This document shows positions 1-9,084 of a stretch of 64,000 bases of DNA, in pieces. The notes beneath the pieces are model-generated. The model was given only the letters and a program-made list of their open reading frames with translations, was not told the origin of the DNA and ran no database searches. Numbering within the stretch: position 1 is the first letter of the stretch; every line of letters starts with the position of its first letter. The stretch spans positions 62,001-126,000 of the forward strand of contig JADKBB010000003.1 of the NCBI GenBank assembly GCA_016715195.1, read 5' to 3'. The position numbers and the translations under genes are program-made. The stretch is from Candidatus Villigracilis proximus (GTDB taxonomy: Bacteria > Chloroflexota > Anaerolineae > Anaerolineales > Villigracilaceae).

Positions 1-686
1 ACCTGAATACCGCGCTGCTGTAACACTTCCAATGCGCCAAACGCCATGCGGTCATTGGATGCGGCAATCGCCTGCACCCGCATACCACGATCATCCAGCA
101 AAACGCGCGCTGCGGCGCGTCCGCTTTCAGGGCTGTAGTCACCTTCCACGACAAGTTGTTCTTCAAAGCGGATATCATGCGCCTTTAGTTCTTCTTTATA
201 AGCATTGAAACGCAAGTCTGCTTCCAATTCACCCTGTCTGCCGCGAATAAAGGCGATGCGTTTATAGCCATGTACTTCGATCAAGTGGCGGATCACAGCG
301 CGCATTCCGCCGTCATTATCAGCAATAAAAGAAGATACGCCCTGCGCCTGTACTGCAAAGGATGCAATCGGCGTGGGCGCAAATACACGGCAAAAATTCT
401 TTATATCGTCCGCAGAAGCAATATGACCCATATCTGCGGCGAGTAATATCCCATCAAATTGACCGGGCTTGATCAGATCATAAAGACCATAAGACCGCCC
501 GCTCTGTTCTGGAGCGGCAATTGCAACCGGCTTGCCGCCCACAAAATAAACCAAATTCATGTCGTGGGCTTTGGCTGAATCCAAAACACCCGCCATAAAC
601 TCTGCGCCCCAAACACGGCTTAATTGTGCGCCAAGCACCGCAATTGTCTTTCGTCCACTGTCGGAGGGTTTCGGCAAGATTGTCAT
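1..686 (-). CDS. LacI/GalR-type periplasmic-binding-like sensor protein, C-terminus beyond the window edge
   Basis: Read on the minus strand from ATG at 686, this frame stays open to the window edge (about 228 residues, incomplete). The translation contains typical type-1 periplasmic-binding-fold blocks: an early VLGAQLSRVWGAEFMAGV block, a DGILLAAD block, FIADNDGGM and the late AIAASNDRMAFGALEVL block found near the end of LacI-family ligand domains. What is absent is the N-terminal helix-turn-helix of LacI repressors: the ligand-binding fold begins about 13 residues after the start. It may therefore be a sensor domain fused to an output domain outside the window (for example GGDEF or a histidine kinase, a known arrangement), rather than a classical repressor. 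Ligand unknown; a sugar is typical of the family. The domain call is firm; the output is inference. Confidence 0.75.
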   Translation of the reverse strand, partial: MTILPKPSDSGRKTIAVLGAQLSRVWGAEFMAGVLDSAKAHDMNLVYFVGGKPVAIAAPEQSGRSYGLYDLIKPGQFDGILLAADMGHIASADDIKNFCRVFAPTPIASFAVQAQGVSSFIADNDGGMRAVIRHLIEVHGYKRIAFIRGRQGELEADLRFNAYKEELKAHDIRFEEQLVVEGDYSPESGRAAARVLLDDRGMRVQAIAASNDRMAFGALEVLQQRGIQ

Positions 687-796
687 AATAATTTGAAATT
701 ATAAGTCAGGAAACAAAAATCGGGATTGGCAATTTAAAAAAGAAATGAAGTTGCCACAATATTTTTATATCGATGCGGCGGACGGAAAAAATCAGA

Positions 797-1120
797 TCAT
801 GCGCGCAGCATGGTCAGGAGCATTTTAAATCTTTGTACCGCCTTCAAAGCGTGCGGCTCATTGGCTGGCATAATGATTGCCTCGCCTTCTTTTAATTCAA
901 ATGGTTTTCCTGAAATGGTGATCTGCGCTTCACCTTCAAGGATCTGCACCAGCGCGTCAAAGGGAGCAGTATGCTCACTCAAGCCCTGATCCTTATCAAA
1001 GGCAAATAAAGTTACGTTTCCCCCGTCTGTTTTGGTGATCTGGCGGCTGACAACTGCGGATTCCTGATATTCTGCCATTTTTGAAAAACTCAATATCTGG
1101 GATTTAAGTGCAGTGGACAT
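797..1120 (-). CDS. Small cupin-domain protein
   Basis: A 107-residue protein made almost entirely of one cupin_2 beta-barrel. The block VQILEGEAQITISG is the first conserved strand pair and EGEAIIMPANEPHAL the second, with the His that usually ligates metal in motif 2. Motif 1 keeps only one His (SEHTAPF), so the metal site may be incomplete. The start at 1120 is preferred over an in-frame start at 1141, because an AGGAGG ribosome-binding site lies six bases upstream of it and the longer form would begin inside the flanking inverted repeat. Such stand-alone cupins act as small-molecule binding or detoxification proteins; no substrate can be read from the sequence. It follows the metalloprotease gene on the same strand but is separated from it by a strong hairpin. 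Confidence 0.85.
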   Translation of the reverse strand: MSTALKSQILSFSKMAEYQESAVVSRQITKTDGGNVTLFAFDKDQGLSEHTAPFDALVQILEGEAQITISGKPFELKEGEAIIMPANEPHALKAVQRFKMLLTMLRA

Positions 1121-1136
1121 GAAATGCCTCCTATGT

Positions 1137-1180
1137 TGCACATCCGAAGTCTTTTTAATTTCAAAGACTTCGGATGTGCA
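1137..1180. terminator. Long perfect inverted repeat (CATCCGAAGTCTTT family)
   Basis: Two 18-base arms, TGCACATCCGAAGTCTTT and its reverse complement, flank an 8-base A/T-rich loop. It lies between the stop of the metalloprotease gene (1187) and the ribosome-binding site of the cupin gene, so it can act as a factor-independent terminator or processing hairpin on the minus strand. The core ACTTCGGA/TCCGAAGT recurs in hairpins near 32.1 and 47.3 kb, so this is a dispersed element rather than a one-off terminator. Confidence 0.7.
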
Positions 1181-1186
1181 AATACA

Positions 1187-3217
1187 CTATTTAATTTCGA
1201 TCTGATATGAACCGAGTTCACGGGTAAAGCGTGTTGTACCGGATACTACCAAATATATTTTTTCGCCAGGCTTCAATGAAATTGAGATCTCTGCAGTTTG
1301 ATCTGCATTGACCGGGATCATCGTCACGCTTGAGTCACTGGTCTTGATCAGAGCCAGGCCAAACGTCTGGGGAAGAACGTTTTGGACTCTTACGAATCCT
1401 TCGGCGATCCATCCGCCATCGTCCGCTTCAAAATCTGAACTGTAGCCTGCTGCGTCCACTTTGACATCATCCAGCAACAAGCCTTCGCCATTGACCGCGG
1501 CATCTGTCACATACTCAAAGCGGACAGAAATCTTCTTGCCAGCGAACTGCGAGAAATCAACCTTCTCTTCGATCCAGTCATTCGTTACGCCGGTGTAGCC
1601 CCAGCCATAAGAGTTGCCCGATGGGTCGGTGGCGGTGCCTGAAGGCGTGGTGATGATCTGCCAGGTTTCGCCGTCTTCCGAAACTTCAAGATAGAGATAA
1701 TCCCAATCGGTTTCGATATCGTACCAGGTGCGGTAGGACAACTCAATCGGACCGCTGACATTGGTGAAATCAAATTCACGAGTCAGGGTCATATCTGATT
1801 CATCGCCTTTATTCGACCAGAAAGCGTACTCGCCAGAGTACGGGTCGGCAGGCAAAAGCCCGGTGACCGTGGAGCCGGTGAAGGAAAGCGTGTAATCGCC
1901 TTCACATTCAATCGCAATGTAATCTACGCCGTATTGATGCACATCACGAGTCAACGAAGACTGCGGGCAGCTGTAAATGGTTTCAGTTGCAGATGCGCGG
2001 TTTGCACCCGGATAGTTGGTATAGATATATCGTCCATCACCCACGGAGGCATCGAGCGTAAAGTTGGTAACTGCCCAATCCATGAAAAAGTCATCGGCGC
2101 TGATCGGCTGTCCCGTGGCAGGATCCGTGGCGTTAATTTCACGCAAAACATCTTCAACGCTGTCCAATCCATTGGCGGTATCTTTAACAAGCGCTTGAGT
2201 CGCTTCTTCGCCAAAGCGGTCGAGGAAGTAAGTCATGAACAGGAAGCCCGCGCCATAATGCGGGGTGGTCGCATCCTGATCGTTGGGCCAGTCGTTTAGC
2301 TGCAAGTCAGGCTCGTTGATATACAACCAGTCAAAACCGCCTGGGTCATATCCATTAAGGAAGGCGGCCAATTCTGAAGAACCTTCATTCAACCATGAGG
2401 TTTCATTGAGATCCTGATTCCAATGGATCATGTGCTGGAATTCATGAGCCAGCACGCCATAGGTAAACTCTTCACCAAGAAAGGTGTTATCGGCATTGAA
2501 CAGGAACATTTCGTGTGCATTGGAAAACTCGTGAACCAATGGATGCACAGAATCAGCCGATGAGAAATATCCGGCGATGGAGGAGCCGAGTCCACGGGAA
2601 TATAAAATATAGATATGCTCATCGCCATCAATGCCGGGGGACCATTCACTACCGAAGAATTCACGGTTGGTGGGATATATTTTATTCTCGAAGGCATCCA
2701 TCAAGGCCTTCATTTCGCCGTCATCATACGTGACGCCGTCCTGCACCCAGAAATAGACATGCGGTGTAACATAACGCAGAGTTGCACTTATTTCTGTGTT
2801 TTCGTTCGTGCCGACATCTGTCACCCAAAAATTATCGGTATCCCCTACCACACGCGGCAAAGCCGATGTAGCCATCACATCGGGGATGTCACAAATTTTA
2901 TCCAAACGACAAGCCAGTTCCTTCGGCTCATTCGGCGGAACAATTGAATTTTCCAGAATATCAAGCGTTTCAGTGGAAATCGAATCAACAGGCGGGCGGG
3001 TAACTTCCGGCGCTTCCGTTGGGGTGGTGTTATCAACTGACGGGAGTGTAGGAAAACCCGTGGAAGAAATTTGATTAAATGTATAGTATATATAGCCGCC
3101 CATTCCGCCTACAAGCACACAGATACAGCACAAGACCACCACGATGCCGATGATAATGGCCGTTGAGCCTGATCTTTTTTCCGGCTCATTATTTATGACT
3201 TCATTATTTTCTATCAT
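1187..3217 (-). CDS. Membrane-anchored HEXXH zinc metalloprotease with C-terminal immune-inhibitor-A/MAM-like beta domains
   Basis: 676 residues. A short cytoplasmic head is followed by one transmembrane helix (about 18-47) and a Pro/Thr-rich linker, so the bulk is extracytoplasmic. The zinc motif HEFQH is at 258-262, and NEGSSELA with Glu278 supplies the likely third ligand, the spacing of gluzincin-type peptidases. Residues about 460-600 (WSNKGDESDMTL, RTWYDIE, YLEVSEDGETW, SVRFEYVTD) resemble the beta-sandwich that follows the catalytic domain in M6 immune-inhibitor-A peptidases. A final beta-rich segment ends the protein. AGAGGAG precedes the ATG. The metalloprotease fold is well supported; the exact MEROPS family (M6 or M30-like) and the substrate are not. 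Confidence 0.85.
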   Translation of the reverse strand: MIENNEVINNEPEKRSGSTAIIIGIVVVLCCICVLVGGMGGYIYYTFNQISSTGFPTLPSVDNTTPTEAPEVTRPPVDSISTETLDILENSIVPPNEPKELACRLDKICDIPDVMATSALPRVVGDTDNFWVTDVGTNENTEISATLRYVTPHVYFWVQDGVTYDDGEMKALMDAFENKIYPTNREFFGSEWSPGIDGDEHIYILYSRGLGSSIAGYFSSADSVHPLVHEFSNAHEMFLFNADNTFLGEEFTYGVLAHEFQHMIHWNQDLNETSWLNEGSSELAAFLNGYDPGGFDWLYINEPDLQLNDWPNDQDATTPHYGAGFLFMTYFLDRFGEEATQALVKDTANGLDSVEDVLREINATDPATGQPISADDFFMDWAVTNFTLDASVGDGRYIYTNYPGANRASATETIYSCPQSSLTRDVHQYGVDYIAIECEGDYTLSFTGSTVTGLLPADPYSGEYAFWSNKGDESDMTLTREFDFTNVSGPIELSYRTWYDIETDWDYLYLEVSEDGETWQIITTPSGTATDPSGNSYGWGYTGVTNDWIEEKVDFSQFAGKKISVRFEYVTDAAVNGEGLLLDDVKVDAAGYSSDFEADDGGWIAEGFVRVQNVLPQTFGLALIKTSDSSVTMIPVNADQTAEISISLKPGEKIYLVVSGTTRFTRELGSYQIEIK

Positions 3218-3299
3218 GTTTCTCCTCTGGCGTTAAAAGATTGCATCATCATACCGCTGATAACTAAAAAGCGGATTAGGAAATTAGGGGGAGGGCGGA

Positions 3300-3421
3300 A
3301 GGGCAAGGATGAAGGATGAATGAGAAAGGATGAAAAAAAGACGAAAGTGGCTTTCACCGCCTTTCGCCTTTTCACGTTTCACTTTTTACTTCTCACTTCT
3401 TTTCCTTCTCACTTCACTTAC
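3300..3421. repeat. Simple phrase-like dispersed repeats downstream of clpC
   Basis: The spacer after clpC consists of GGATGAAGGATGAATGAG-type units followed by TCACTTTTTACTTCTCAC-type units. The same two word families occur together at 33766-33825, and the second alone, in the other orientation, at 24145-24171. There is no open frame of interest. Confidence 0.6.
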
Positions 3422-5890
3422 TTACGCTTCCACTTTTTGTTTGGATTTTTTCACGGGTGCGGCTTCGGTCTGGAATGTGATCTTATTATCCTTCACATCC
3501 ACCAGCACCATCACGCCATCCTTGAATTTACCGCCAAGCAACTCCACTGAAAGCGGACTCTCGACATATTTCTGGATCGCGCGGCGTAATGGGCGCGCAC
3601 CGAAGGCAGGATCAAAGCCCTCCTTGGCAAGCCAATTACGGGCGGCATCGCTGAGTTGAACTGTGATGTCATGTTCGTTCAAGCGGTCTTGTACTTCCTT
3701 CATTTGCAGCACCACGATCTCTTCCATTTGTTCAATGGTGAGCGGCGAGAACATGACGGTTTCATCCACGCGGTTAAGGAACTCAGGGCGGAACGCACCC
3801 TTAAGCGCCTTCTCGATCTTATCGTGCATGGCGCGTTCATCGTCGTTTGATTTTTGGGTGAAAAAGCCGAGGGTGCCGCCTTTTGTCACATATTCAGTGC
3901 CCAGGTTCGAGGTCATGATCAGAACCGTGTTACGGAAATCCACAACCTTGCCCTGACCATCGGTCAAACGGCCGTCATCCAAAATTTGCAGCAGGGCATT
4001 CCAGACTTCGGGATGCGCTTTTTCAATTTCATCGAAGAGCACAACGCGATACGGACGGCGGCGCACGGCTTCTGTCAACTGGCCGCCTTCTTCATAACCA
4101 ACGTATCCGGGAGGCGCGCCGAATAAACGGCTGACCGTATGCTGTTCACGATATTCAGACATATCAATGCGGACGAGCGCATCTTCGTCATCAAACATGA
4201 ACCACGCGAGCGCTTTTGCCAGCTCGGTCTTTCCTACTCCAGACGGGCCAATAAAAATAAAGGAGCCGATCGGCCGGGACGGATCTTTCAGCCCGGAGCG
4301 TGCGCGGCGAATGGCATCAGAGATGGCATGAATGGCTTCTTCCTGACCAATGATGCGCTCATGTAAACGCGCTTCCATGTGCAGTAATTTTTCTGATTCG
4401 GTTTCAAGCATTTGATTAACCGGAATGCCCGTCCACTGATGCACGACCGAAGCGATATCATCGACATCAACCACTTCATCAAGTTGATGTTCAGTTTCCC
4501 ATTTTTCGCGCTTTTCAATGTATTCAGTTTCAAGGCGCAAACGTTCGGCTTTCTTTTGAGCAGCGCGTTCGTAATCACGTTCCAAACCGGCCTGCTCTTC
4601 TTCGGCACGCAAACGGTCTACATCGGTCTTCATGCCCTTAAGATCAGGAGGCATAGAATACAAAGCCACACGCACCTTGGCCGCGGCTTCATCAATTAGA
4701 TCAATCGCTTTATCAGGCAAGTGACGATCTGTCACATAGCGGTCAGCCAAACGCGCAGCGGCGGTTAAAGCCTCATCAGAAAAGTGAACTTTGTGATGCG
4801 CTTCGTAACGGTCACGCAAGCCGTGCAGCATCTTGATCGTATCTTCAACACTCGGCTCTTCAACATGAATCGGCGCGAAGCGTCTTTCAAGCGCGGCATC
4901 TTTTTCAATATGTTTGTGGAATTCATCCAGCGTAGTGGCGCCGATGCATTGCAACTCACCGCGCGCGAGCGCCGGTTTGAGCATGTTACTCGCATCCATC
5001 GCACCTTGCGCTGCGCCTGCGCCGACGACTGTATGCAGTTCATCGATCATCAGGATCACATCACCTTTGGCACGCTGCACTTCATCCATCACAGCCTTGA
5101 GACGTTCTTCAAATTCACCTCTGAAGCGCGAACCGGCGATCATGGCGCCGAGATCAAGCGCCACCACTTTTTTGCCTGAAAGAATTTCAGGCACGTCATT
5201 GTTGGCGATCTTCTGTGCGAGTCCTTCGGCAATGGCAGTTTTGCCCACGCCCGCTTCACCGATCAAAACGGGATTGTTCTTGGTGCGGCGCGAAAGAATC
5301 TGGATGACTCGCAGAATTTCCTTATCGCGGCCGATGACCGGATCGAGCTTTCCCTCACGGGCAAGCTGGGTTAAGTCTCGGGAATATTTTTCAAGCGTGC
5401 GGTATTTTGTCTCAGCTTGCGGGTCAGTGACTCGCTGTCCGCCGCGCAGATCTTGAATTGAATCATAGACACGGTCGCGGGTCAGGCCGGCGCTTTCGAG
5501 AATACGGGCGGCGGGTGTGTTGCGCTCTGTCAGAATCGCAAGAAAAATGTGCTCGGTGGAGATGTACTCATCTTTCAGACGATTCGCTTCCTCGTTGGCC
5601 AGATCAATGATCCGCTTGACACGAGGCGTGATAAATATCTGCCCCGCGCCGCCGCCGAAAATATTCGCCTTCGGGCTGGCGCGCAAAGTGGCATCCAGTC
5701 TTTCGGTCAGAGCTTCGGCGCTGACACTCAGTTTTTCAAGGATTTGGGGAATGACTCCGCCCGGCTGTTCGATAAGCGCCAGCAGAATGTGCTCGGTATC
5801 AATTTGGTTATGGCCGTAGCGCTGAATGATCTCAGCCGCACGCTGCGCAGCCTCCTGCGCTCTTTCTGTAAATCGGTCAAATCTCATCAT
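3422..5890 (-). CDS. clpC: ClpC-type Hsp100 ATPase, regulatory/unfoldase subunit of Clp protease
   Basis: 822 residues, normal length for ClpC. Two Clp-N repeats occupy about 1-145 (QIDTEHILLALIEQ and EYISTEHIFLAIL). The first AAA+ domain has Walker A GEAGVGKT (211-218) and a VILMIDELHT Walker B. A central coiled segment with the UVR-like ERDYERAAQKKAE stretch separates the two ATPase domains, as in ClpC rather than ClpA. The second AAA+ domain carries GPSGVGKT, the GYVGYEEGG pore loop and VLFDEIEKAHPEVWN, then the D2-small C-terminal domain. It unfolds protein substrates and feeds them to ClpP. The protein could begin at either of two adjacent Met codons. Not linked here to ctsR, mcsA or mcsB, unlike the Bacillus operon. 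Confidence 0.97.
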   Translation of the reverse strand: MMRFDRFTERAQEAAQRAAEIIQRYGHNQIDTEHILLALIEQPGGVIPQILEKLSVSAEALTERLDATLRASPKANIFGGGAGQIFITPRVKRIIDLANEEANRLKDEYISTEHIFLAILTERNTPAARILESAGLTRDRVYDSIQDLRGGQRVTDPQAETKYRTLEKYSRDLTQLAREGKLDPVIGRDKEILRVIQILSRRTKNNPVLIGEAGVGKTAIAEGLAQKIANNDVPEILSGKKVVALDLGAMIAGSRFRGEFEERLKAVMDEVQRAKGDVILMIDELHTVVGAGAAQGAMDASNMLKPALARGELQCIGATTLDEFHKHIEKDAALERRFAPIHVEEPSVEDTIKMLHGLRDRYEAHHKVHFSDEALTAAARLADRYVTDRHLPDKAIDLIDEAAAKVRVALYSMPPDLKGMKTDVDRLRAEEEQAGLERDYERAAQKKAERLRLETEYIEKREKWETEHQLDEVVDVDDIASVVHQWTGIPVNQMLETESEKLLHMEARLHERIIGQEEAIHAISDAIRRARSGLKDPSRPIGSFIFIGPSGVGKTELAKALAWFMFDDEDALVRIDMSEYREQHTVSRLFGAPPGYVGYEEGGQLTEAVRRRPYRVVLFDEIEKAHPEVWNALLQILDDGRLTDGQGKVVDFRNTVLIMTSNLGTEYVTKGGTLGFFTQKSNDDERAMHDKIEKALKGAFRPEFLNRVDETVMFSPLTIEQMEEIVVLQMKEVQDRLNEHDITVQLSDAARNWLAKEGFDPAFGARPLRRAIQKYVESPLSVELLGGKFKDGVMVLVDVKDNKITFQTEAAPVKKSKQKVEA

Positions 5891-5913
5891 GGGAATTTAT
5901 CCTTTCTCCATTC

Positions 5914-5977
5914 AGACCTGACAGGTCTCAAGAGAACCGGGTGGGCTGTCAGTTTCTGATGGAGACCTATCAGGTCT
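5914..5977. repeat. Pair of AGACCTGACAGGTCT palindromes in the clpC leader
   Basis: Two imperfect copies of the 15-base palindrome AGACCTGWCAGGTCT (5914-5928 and 5963-5977) lie 34 bases apart between the clpC promoter-like box and its start codon. Each is self-complementary, and the two copies can also pair with each other. This could be a transcriptional operator, an mRNA structure, or a passive dispersed repeat. Confidence 0.6.
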
Positions 5978-5992
5978 CATACTATGAAAAGC

Positions 5993-5998
5993 ATTATA
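5993..5998 (-). promoter_or_regulatory. Candidate clpC -10 box
   Basis: A perfect TATAAT on the minus strand, about 100 bases upstream of the clpC start and preceding the palindrome pair. No convincing -35 hexamer is seen at 17 bases. No CIRCE or CtsR heptad repeat (GGTCAAANANNGGTCAAA) was recognised near it. Confidence 0.45.
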
Positions 5999-6405
5999 AC
6001 AAAAGCCGGATTGGCGGGCTGTATGTGGGGTGTAAGAGGTATGTTAGATTTTTGGGAGAGGGAAAATATTGTCAAAATCAAAGCGGAGGCGTATAGTTGG
6101 TTGATATAGGGCGGCTATTTTGTGCGTGCCCCGAACAATCATCCATTTTTTATATCAGGTAAATTCATGGGATGAAATCTGAAATGAAACATACCGTTCC
6201 CGTATCCCCATTCATAAGTTAATTGAAGTTTTCGAGAAAAACGCAGGCTGATATTTTTTAGATATGTTCTTTAAGACCCCGGGTTGGGGTGTGAACAACC
6301 TGAAAAACCCACGCAAAGCCACAAAAAATAATTGGTGTTTAATTTCTGTCAATTCAAGCCGCTGTACTTTAACCTTTGAGCACAGCAGATTTGAAAATAA
6401 TATAA
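5999..6405. other. Long intergenic region between divergent clpC and a lipoprotein gene
   Basis: About 400 bases without a convincing gene on either strand. It begins at the clpC promoter and ends at the ribosome-binding site of the next gene. It contains a GC-rich ACCCCGGGTTGGGGT stretch near 6277-6291 and A/T-rich flanks, but no tRNA fold or strong hairpin with a U-tract was seen. It presumably holds the promoter of the downstream lipoprotein gene. Confidence 0.4.
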
Positions 6406-6420
6406 AAGTGGAGGTTACAA

Positions 6421-7359
6421 ATGAATAAAAAAATATTACAGCTAATGATCGCCCTGCTCCTGATGTTGGGACTGGTTTCCTGTACCGTGGATTCCCGGCT
6501 CAACATGAAGTTCACCCCCAAAGTGGGCGATGTCTATCACATCAACATCATCATGGATCAGGAAATCAAGCAGACAGTTTCCGGTCAGGATTCGACCATT
6601 AACCAAAAGCTTGGTTTCGGCTTTTCGTTAACCGCCCGCGAAGCCGACGAAGCCGGCAACACCTGGGTCGATGTGAAGTATGAGTGGGTGCAACTGGATC
6701 AAAAGAGCGACATGGGAAATGTTGTATATGATTCACGCAACCCCACGAACGAAGACAATCCGCTGGCAACCGGCTTCAAAGTGCTGGTCGGAAAAGGATA
6801 TTCAATGAAAATATCCCCCGATGGCGAAGTGCTGGAAGTGACCGGTATCGACACAATGATCTCAGATATTCTGAAAGAGGTTGGCGTCACTGACGAGCAG
6901 TTGATCGCTCAAATGGAACAGCAGTTCAAGGAAAAATACAGCACCGATTCTCTTAAGGAACAGGCCGGTAATATGGTCATTAATTTTCCAGATGAACCAA
7001 TCGAAATCGGCGACAGTTGGACTTCCACCGTGTCTTCCTCCAGCCTTGTGCCGGTTAATGTGGAAACCACTTACACACTGACATCCTACGAAAACGAGCT
7101 GGCAACTGTCAACGTGGTTTCAGTCATCAGCCAGGACGCAGAAGGCGCCGAAACGAATCTGGGACCCTACAAGGTGCGCTACAATCTGTCTGGCACTCAA
7201 GAAGGCACCATCACCGTGGACACAAAAACCGGCTGGTCTGTCAACTCGACCATCGACCAGGCCATAGCAGGCGACATGACCATGATCATCAACGATCAGG
7301 AGATATTGGTTCCCATGTCCATTACCAGCCATGTCACTGTGGAAATGATTGGTCAATAA
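6421..7359 (+). CDS. Exported lipoprotein, DUF6263-like
   Basis: 312 residues beginning with a lipoprotein signal peptide (two Lys, hydrophobic core, lipobox LVSC at about 18-21). The mature part is beta-rich, with the repeated two-part layout and the early KFTPKVGDVYHINIIMDQ segment and late PDEPIEIGDSW block seen in DUF6263-type proteins, whose role is unknown. GGAGGTTACAA precedes the ATG, a strong ribosome-binding site. It is divergent from clpC. A membrane-attached substrate- or polymer-binding role is possible, but nothing catalytic is visible. Confidence 0.8.
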   Translation: MNKKILQLMIALLLMLGLVSCTVDSRLNMKFTPKVGDVYHINIIMDQEIKQTVSGQDSTINQKLGFGFSLTAREADEAGNTWVDVKYEWVQLDQKSDMGNVVYDSRNPTNEDNPLATGFKVLVGKGYSMKISPDGEVLEVTGIDTMISDILKEVGVTDEQLIAQMEQQFKEKYSTDSLKEQAGNMVINFPDEPIEIGDSWTSTVSSSSLVPVNVETTYTLTSYENELATVNVVSVISQDAEGAETNLGPYKVRYNLSGTQEGTITVDTKTGWSVNSTIDQAIAGDMTMIINDQEILVPMSITSHVTVEMIGQ

Positions 7360-7408
7360 CTCTCATACAGCCTCAGAATAAAACAGCAGGATCATGGAGA
7401 TAAACGTG

Positions 7409-7831
7409 ATGCAGCAATTAAAAGAAAAATTGGATCGGGCATTTAAGTTAACACATGACCTTGTAATACATCTTGACGAAACTTCCTTGAACCTGGATCT
7501 ACCAAATCTGCCATCCAACCGAATCGCGGGTCAATTGTGGTGCATTGTCGGTGCTCGTGAAAGTTACACCAAAGCAATTGAGATGAGCAGTTGGAAAGGA
7601 TTCTCGTGCAGCCTGTCAACGCCGCGCGTTAAGCAATCTGTGCTCACCGCTCTGGAAGCAACACATAAGCAAATGAGCAAAATTGATTTCACTACTTTGA
7701 CTGACGCACAAATCGAATTTGCGTTCAACCTCCTTGAACACGAAATCCAGCATCATGGTCAACTTATTCGTTTTGTCTATGGAAATGGACTTACCTTCCC
7801 GGATAGTTGGAACAAGAGATACACAGTGTAA
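7409..7831 (+). CDS. DinB-like four-helix-bundle protein
   Basis: 140 residues, helical throughout. The C-terminal HEIQHHGQLIRFVYGNG block is the classic DinB/YfiT signature, where His residues help bind a divalent metal in members that use it for thiol-dependent transferase or hydrolase reactions. Another in-frame ATG lies 15 bases upstream, but GGAG at 7396-7399 fits initiation at 7409. It lies 50 bases after the lipoprotein stop and is probably co-transcribed with it. Specific substrate unknown. Confidence 0.75.
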   Translation: MQQLKEKLDRAFKLTHDLVIHLDETSLNLDLPNLPSNRIAGQLWCIVGARESYTKAIEMSSWKGFSCSLSTPRVKQSVLTALEATHKQMSKIDFTTLTDAQIEFAFNLLEHEIQHHGQLIRFVYGNGLTFPDSWNKRYTV

Positions 7832-8063
7832 ATACAGAGAACGTCTGGATAAGGAATATTTACCGCAGAGTTCATACACTTCCCCTGGCACCGCCCGCCA
7901 GAACAGGTGTGTGAACTCTGCGACTCTACGGTGAGAAATAATTGATACTGACCTCTTGCAAATTCATTGTGAAACGAGGGAGAGGCCGGGTGTAGTTTTT
8001 TGTGGTTTACAGCGTGTTACTTTGCAAGAAGTCGAATATCGTTTTCAACGATAAAACAGGGGC

Positions 8064-8069
8064 TATAAT
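8064..8069 (+). promoter_or_regulatory. -10 box placed for a leaderless mRNA of the GNAT gene
   Basis: A perfect TATAAT whose last base is seven bases before the ATG at 8077, so transcription would start at or within a base of the start codon. TTTCAA is a possible -35 at 15 bases spacing. No Shine-Dalgarno sequence lies in the gap. Confidence 0.6.
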
Positions 8070-8076
8070 ATCTTCA

Positions 8077-9051
8077 ATGGCATCCATTACCATCCCCGCG
8101 CGCGCAGAGGCACACCCCAACCTGCGTCCACTTAATATTTTACGTGACCTGCCCGCCGTCGCAGACCTGATTGAAACCTGTTTCTCCAGCACCATGGATA
8201 ATGAAGGCCGGCGGTACGTGCAAGATATGCGCCGCGCAGGAAACGACAACTCATTTATCAAATGGGCCAACCGCGCCGCCGAAACCACGTCACTGCCCCT
8301 AAGCGGATACGTTTGGGAGGAAAACAGCAAGATCATCGGCAACGCCAGCCTCGTCCCATTTAAGCACAGCAAACAGCGCATCTATCTTATTGCAAACATC
8401 GCCGTGCATCCCGATCATCGCCGCAAAGGAATCGCGCGCGCCCTTACCGAACGCGCCATGCATCACGCCCACGAAAAAAAAGTAAACAACATCTGGCTGC
8501 ACGTCCGTGAAGATAACCCGGGCGCAATAGACCTCTATGCCAAGCTCGGATTTATCGAACGCGCCCGCCGCACCTCATGGCAGGCAAATACCGACTCTCA
8601 CGCCCCAATGCCGCAAACCGACATTGTCCTCACAGGCCGACATCCAAACGATTGGCAGATTCAACTCAACTGGCTTTCGCGCATCTACCCCGAACGTTTG
8701 GCCTGGCACCGCAACTGGAGCTTTACCTCCCTTCGGCCCGGTTTTTGGAACTGGCTATATCTACTCTTCGTGGATATCAATATCCGTCAATGGGCGGCAG
8801 CCAGAAACAACCAAATGCAAGCCGCACTGGCGTGGATCCCCTACGGGCGTGGCGAATCTCTTTTCGCCGCAACAGGCGAAAGGTCAGACCCTGAAGCGTT
8901 AACTGCGCTATTAATTCAAGCCCGCCGCGACTTATCCAATTCATTCCCAACCCTTGCGCTCGAATTTCCATCCGGAGAATTTGACGGCGCAATTCAAGCC
9001 GCAGGATTCAAATCACTGCGCACATTGATCTGGATGCAGGCAACTTCATAA
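8077..9051 (+). CDS. GNAT-family N-acetyltransferase
   Basis: 324 residues if started at 8077; an in-frame start at 8002 exists, but the intervening sequence contains the TATAAT box and is unlikely to be coding. The GNAT core is in the first half: IYLIANIAVHPDHRRKGIARALTERA gives the beta4 strand and the acetyl-CoA pyrophosphate-binding loop (R-R-K-G-I-A), followed by HVREDNPGAIDLYAKLGF, the beta5/alpha4 motif. The second half (about 190-324) is a separate, weakly GNAT-like domain (LAWIPYGRGESLF, REFPSG-type ending), so this may be a double-GNAT protein. Acceptor substrate unknown. Downstream gene on the same strand starts 33 bases later. Confidence 0.85.
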   Translation: MASITIPARAEAHPNLRPLNILRDLPAVADLIETCFSSTMDNEGRRYVQDMRRAGNDNSFIKWANRAAETTSLPLSGYVWEENSKIIGNASLVPFKHSKQRIYLIANIAVHPDHRRKGIARALTERAMHHAHEKKVNNIWLHVREDNPGAIDLYAKLGFIERARRTSWQANTDSHAPMPQTDIVLTGRHPNDWQIQLNWLSRIYPERLAWHRNWSFTSLRPGFWNWLYLLFVDINIRQWAAARNNQMQAALAWIPYGRGESLFAATGERSDPEALTALLIQARRDLSNSFPTLALEFPSGEFDGAIQAAGFKSLRTLIWMQATS

Positions 9052-9084
9052 TTGTTTTTGCGTATTTAAAGAAAAGGAGTACAA

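Noticed and set aside
1934..2299. Plus-strand open frames overlying the metalloprotease, clpC and other long genes
   Set aside because: They are shadow frames of well-conserved minus-strand genes, with no ribosome-binding site and no recognisable protein family.
3300..3421. CRISPR array in the repeat tracts
   Set aside because: The repeated words are short, uneven and without spacers of regular length. No cas genes are present.
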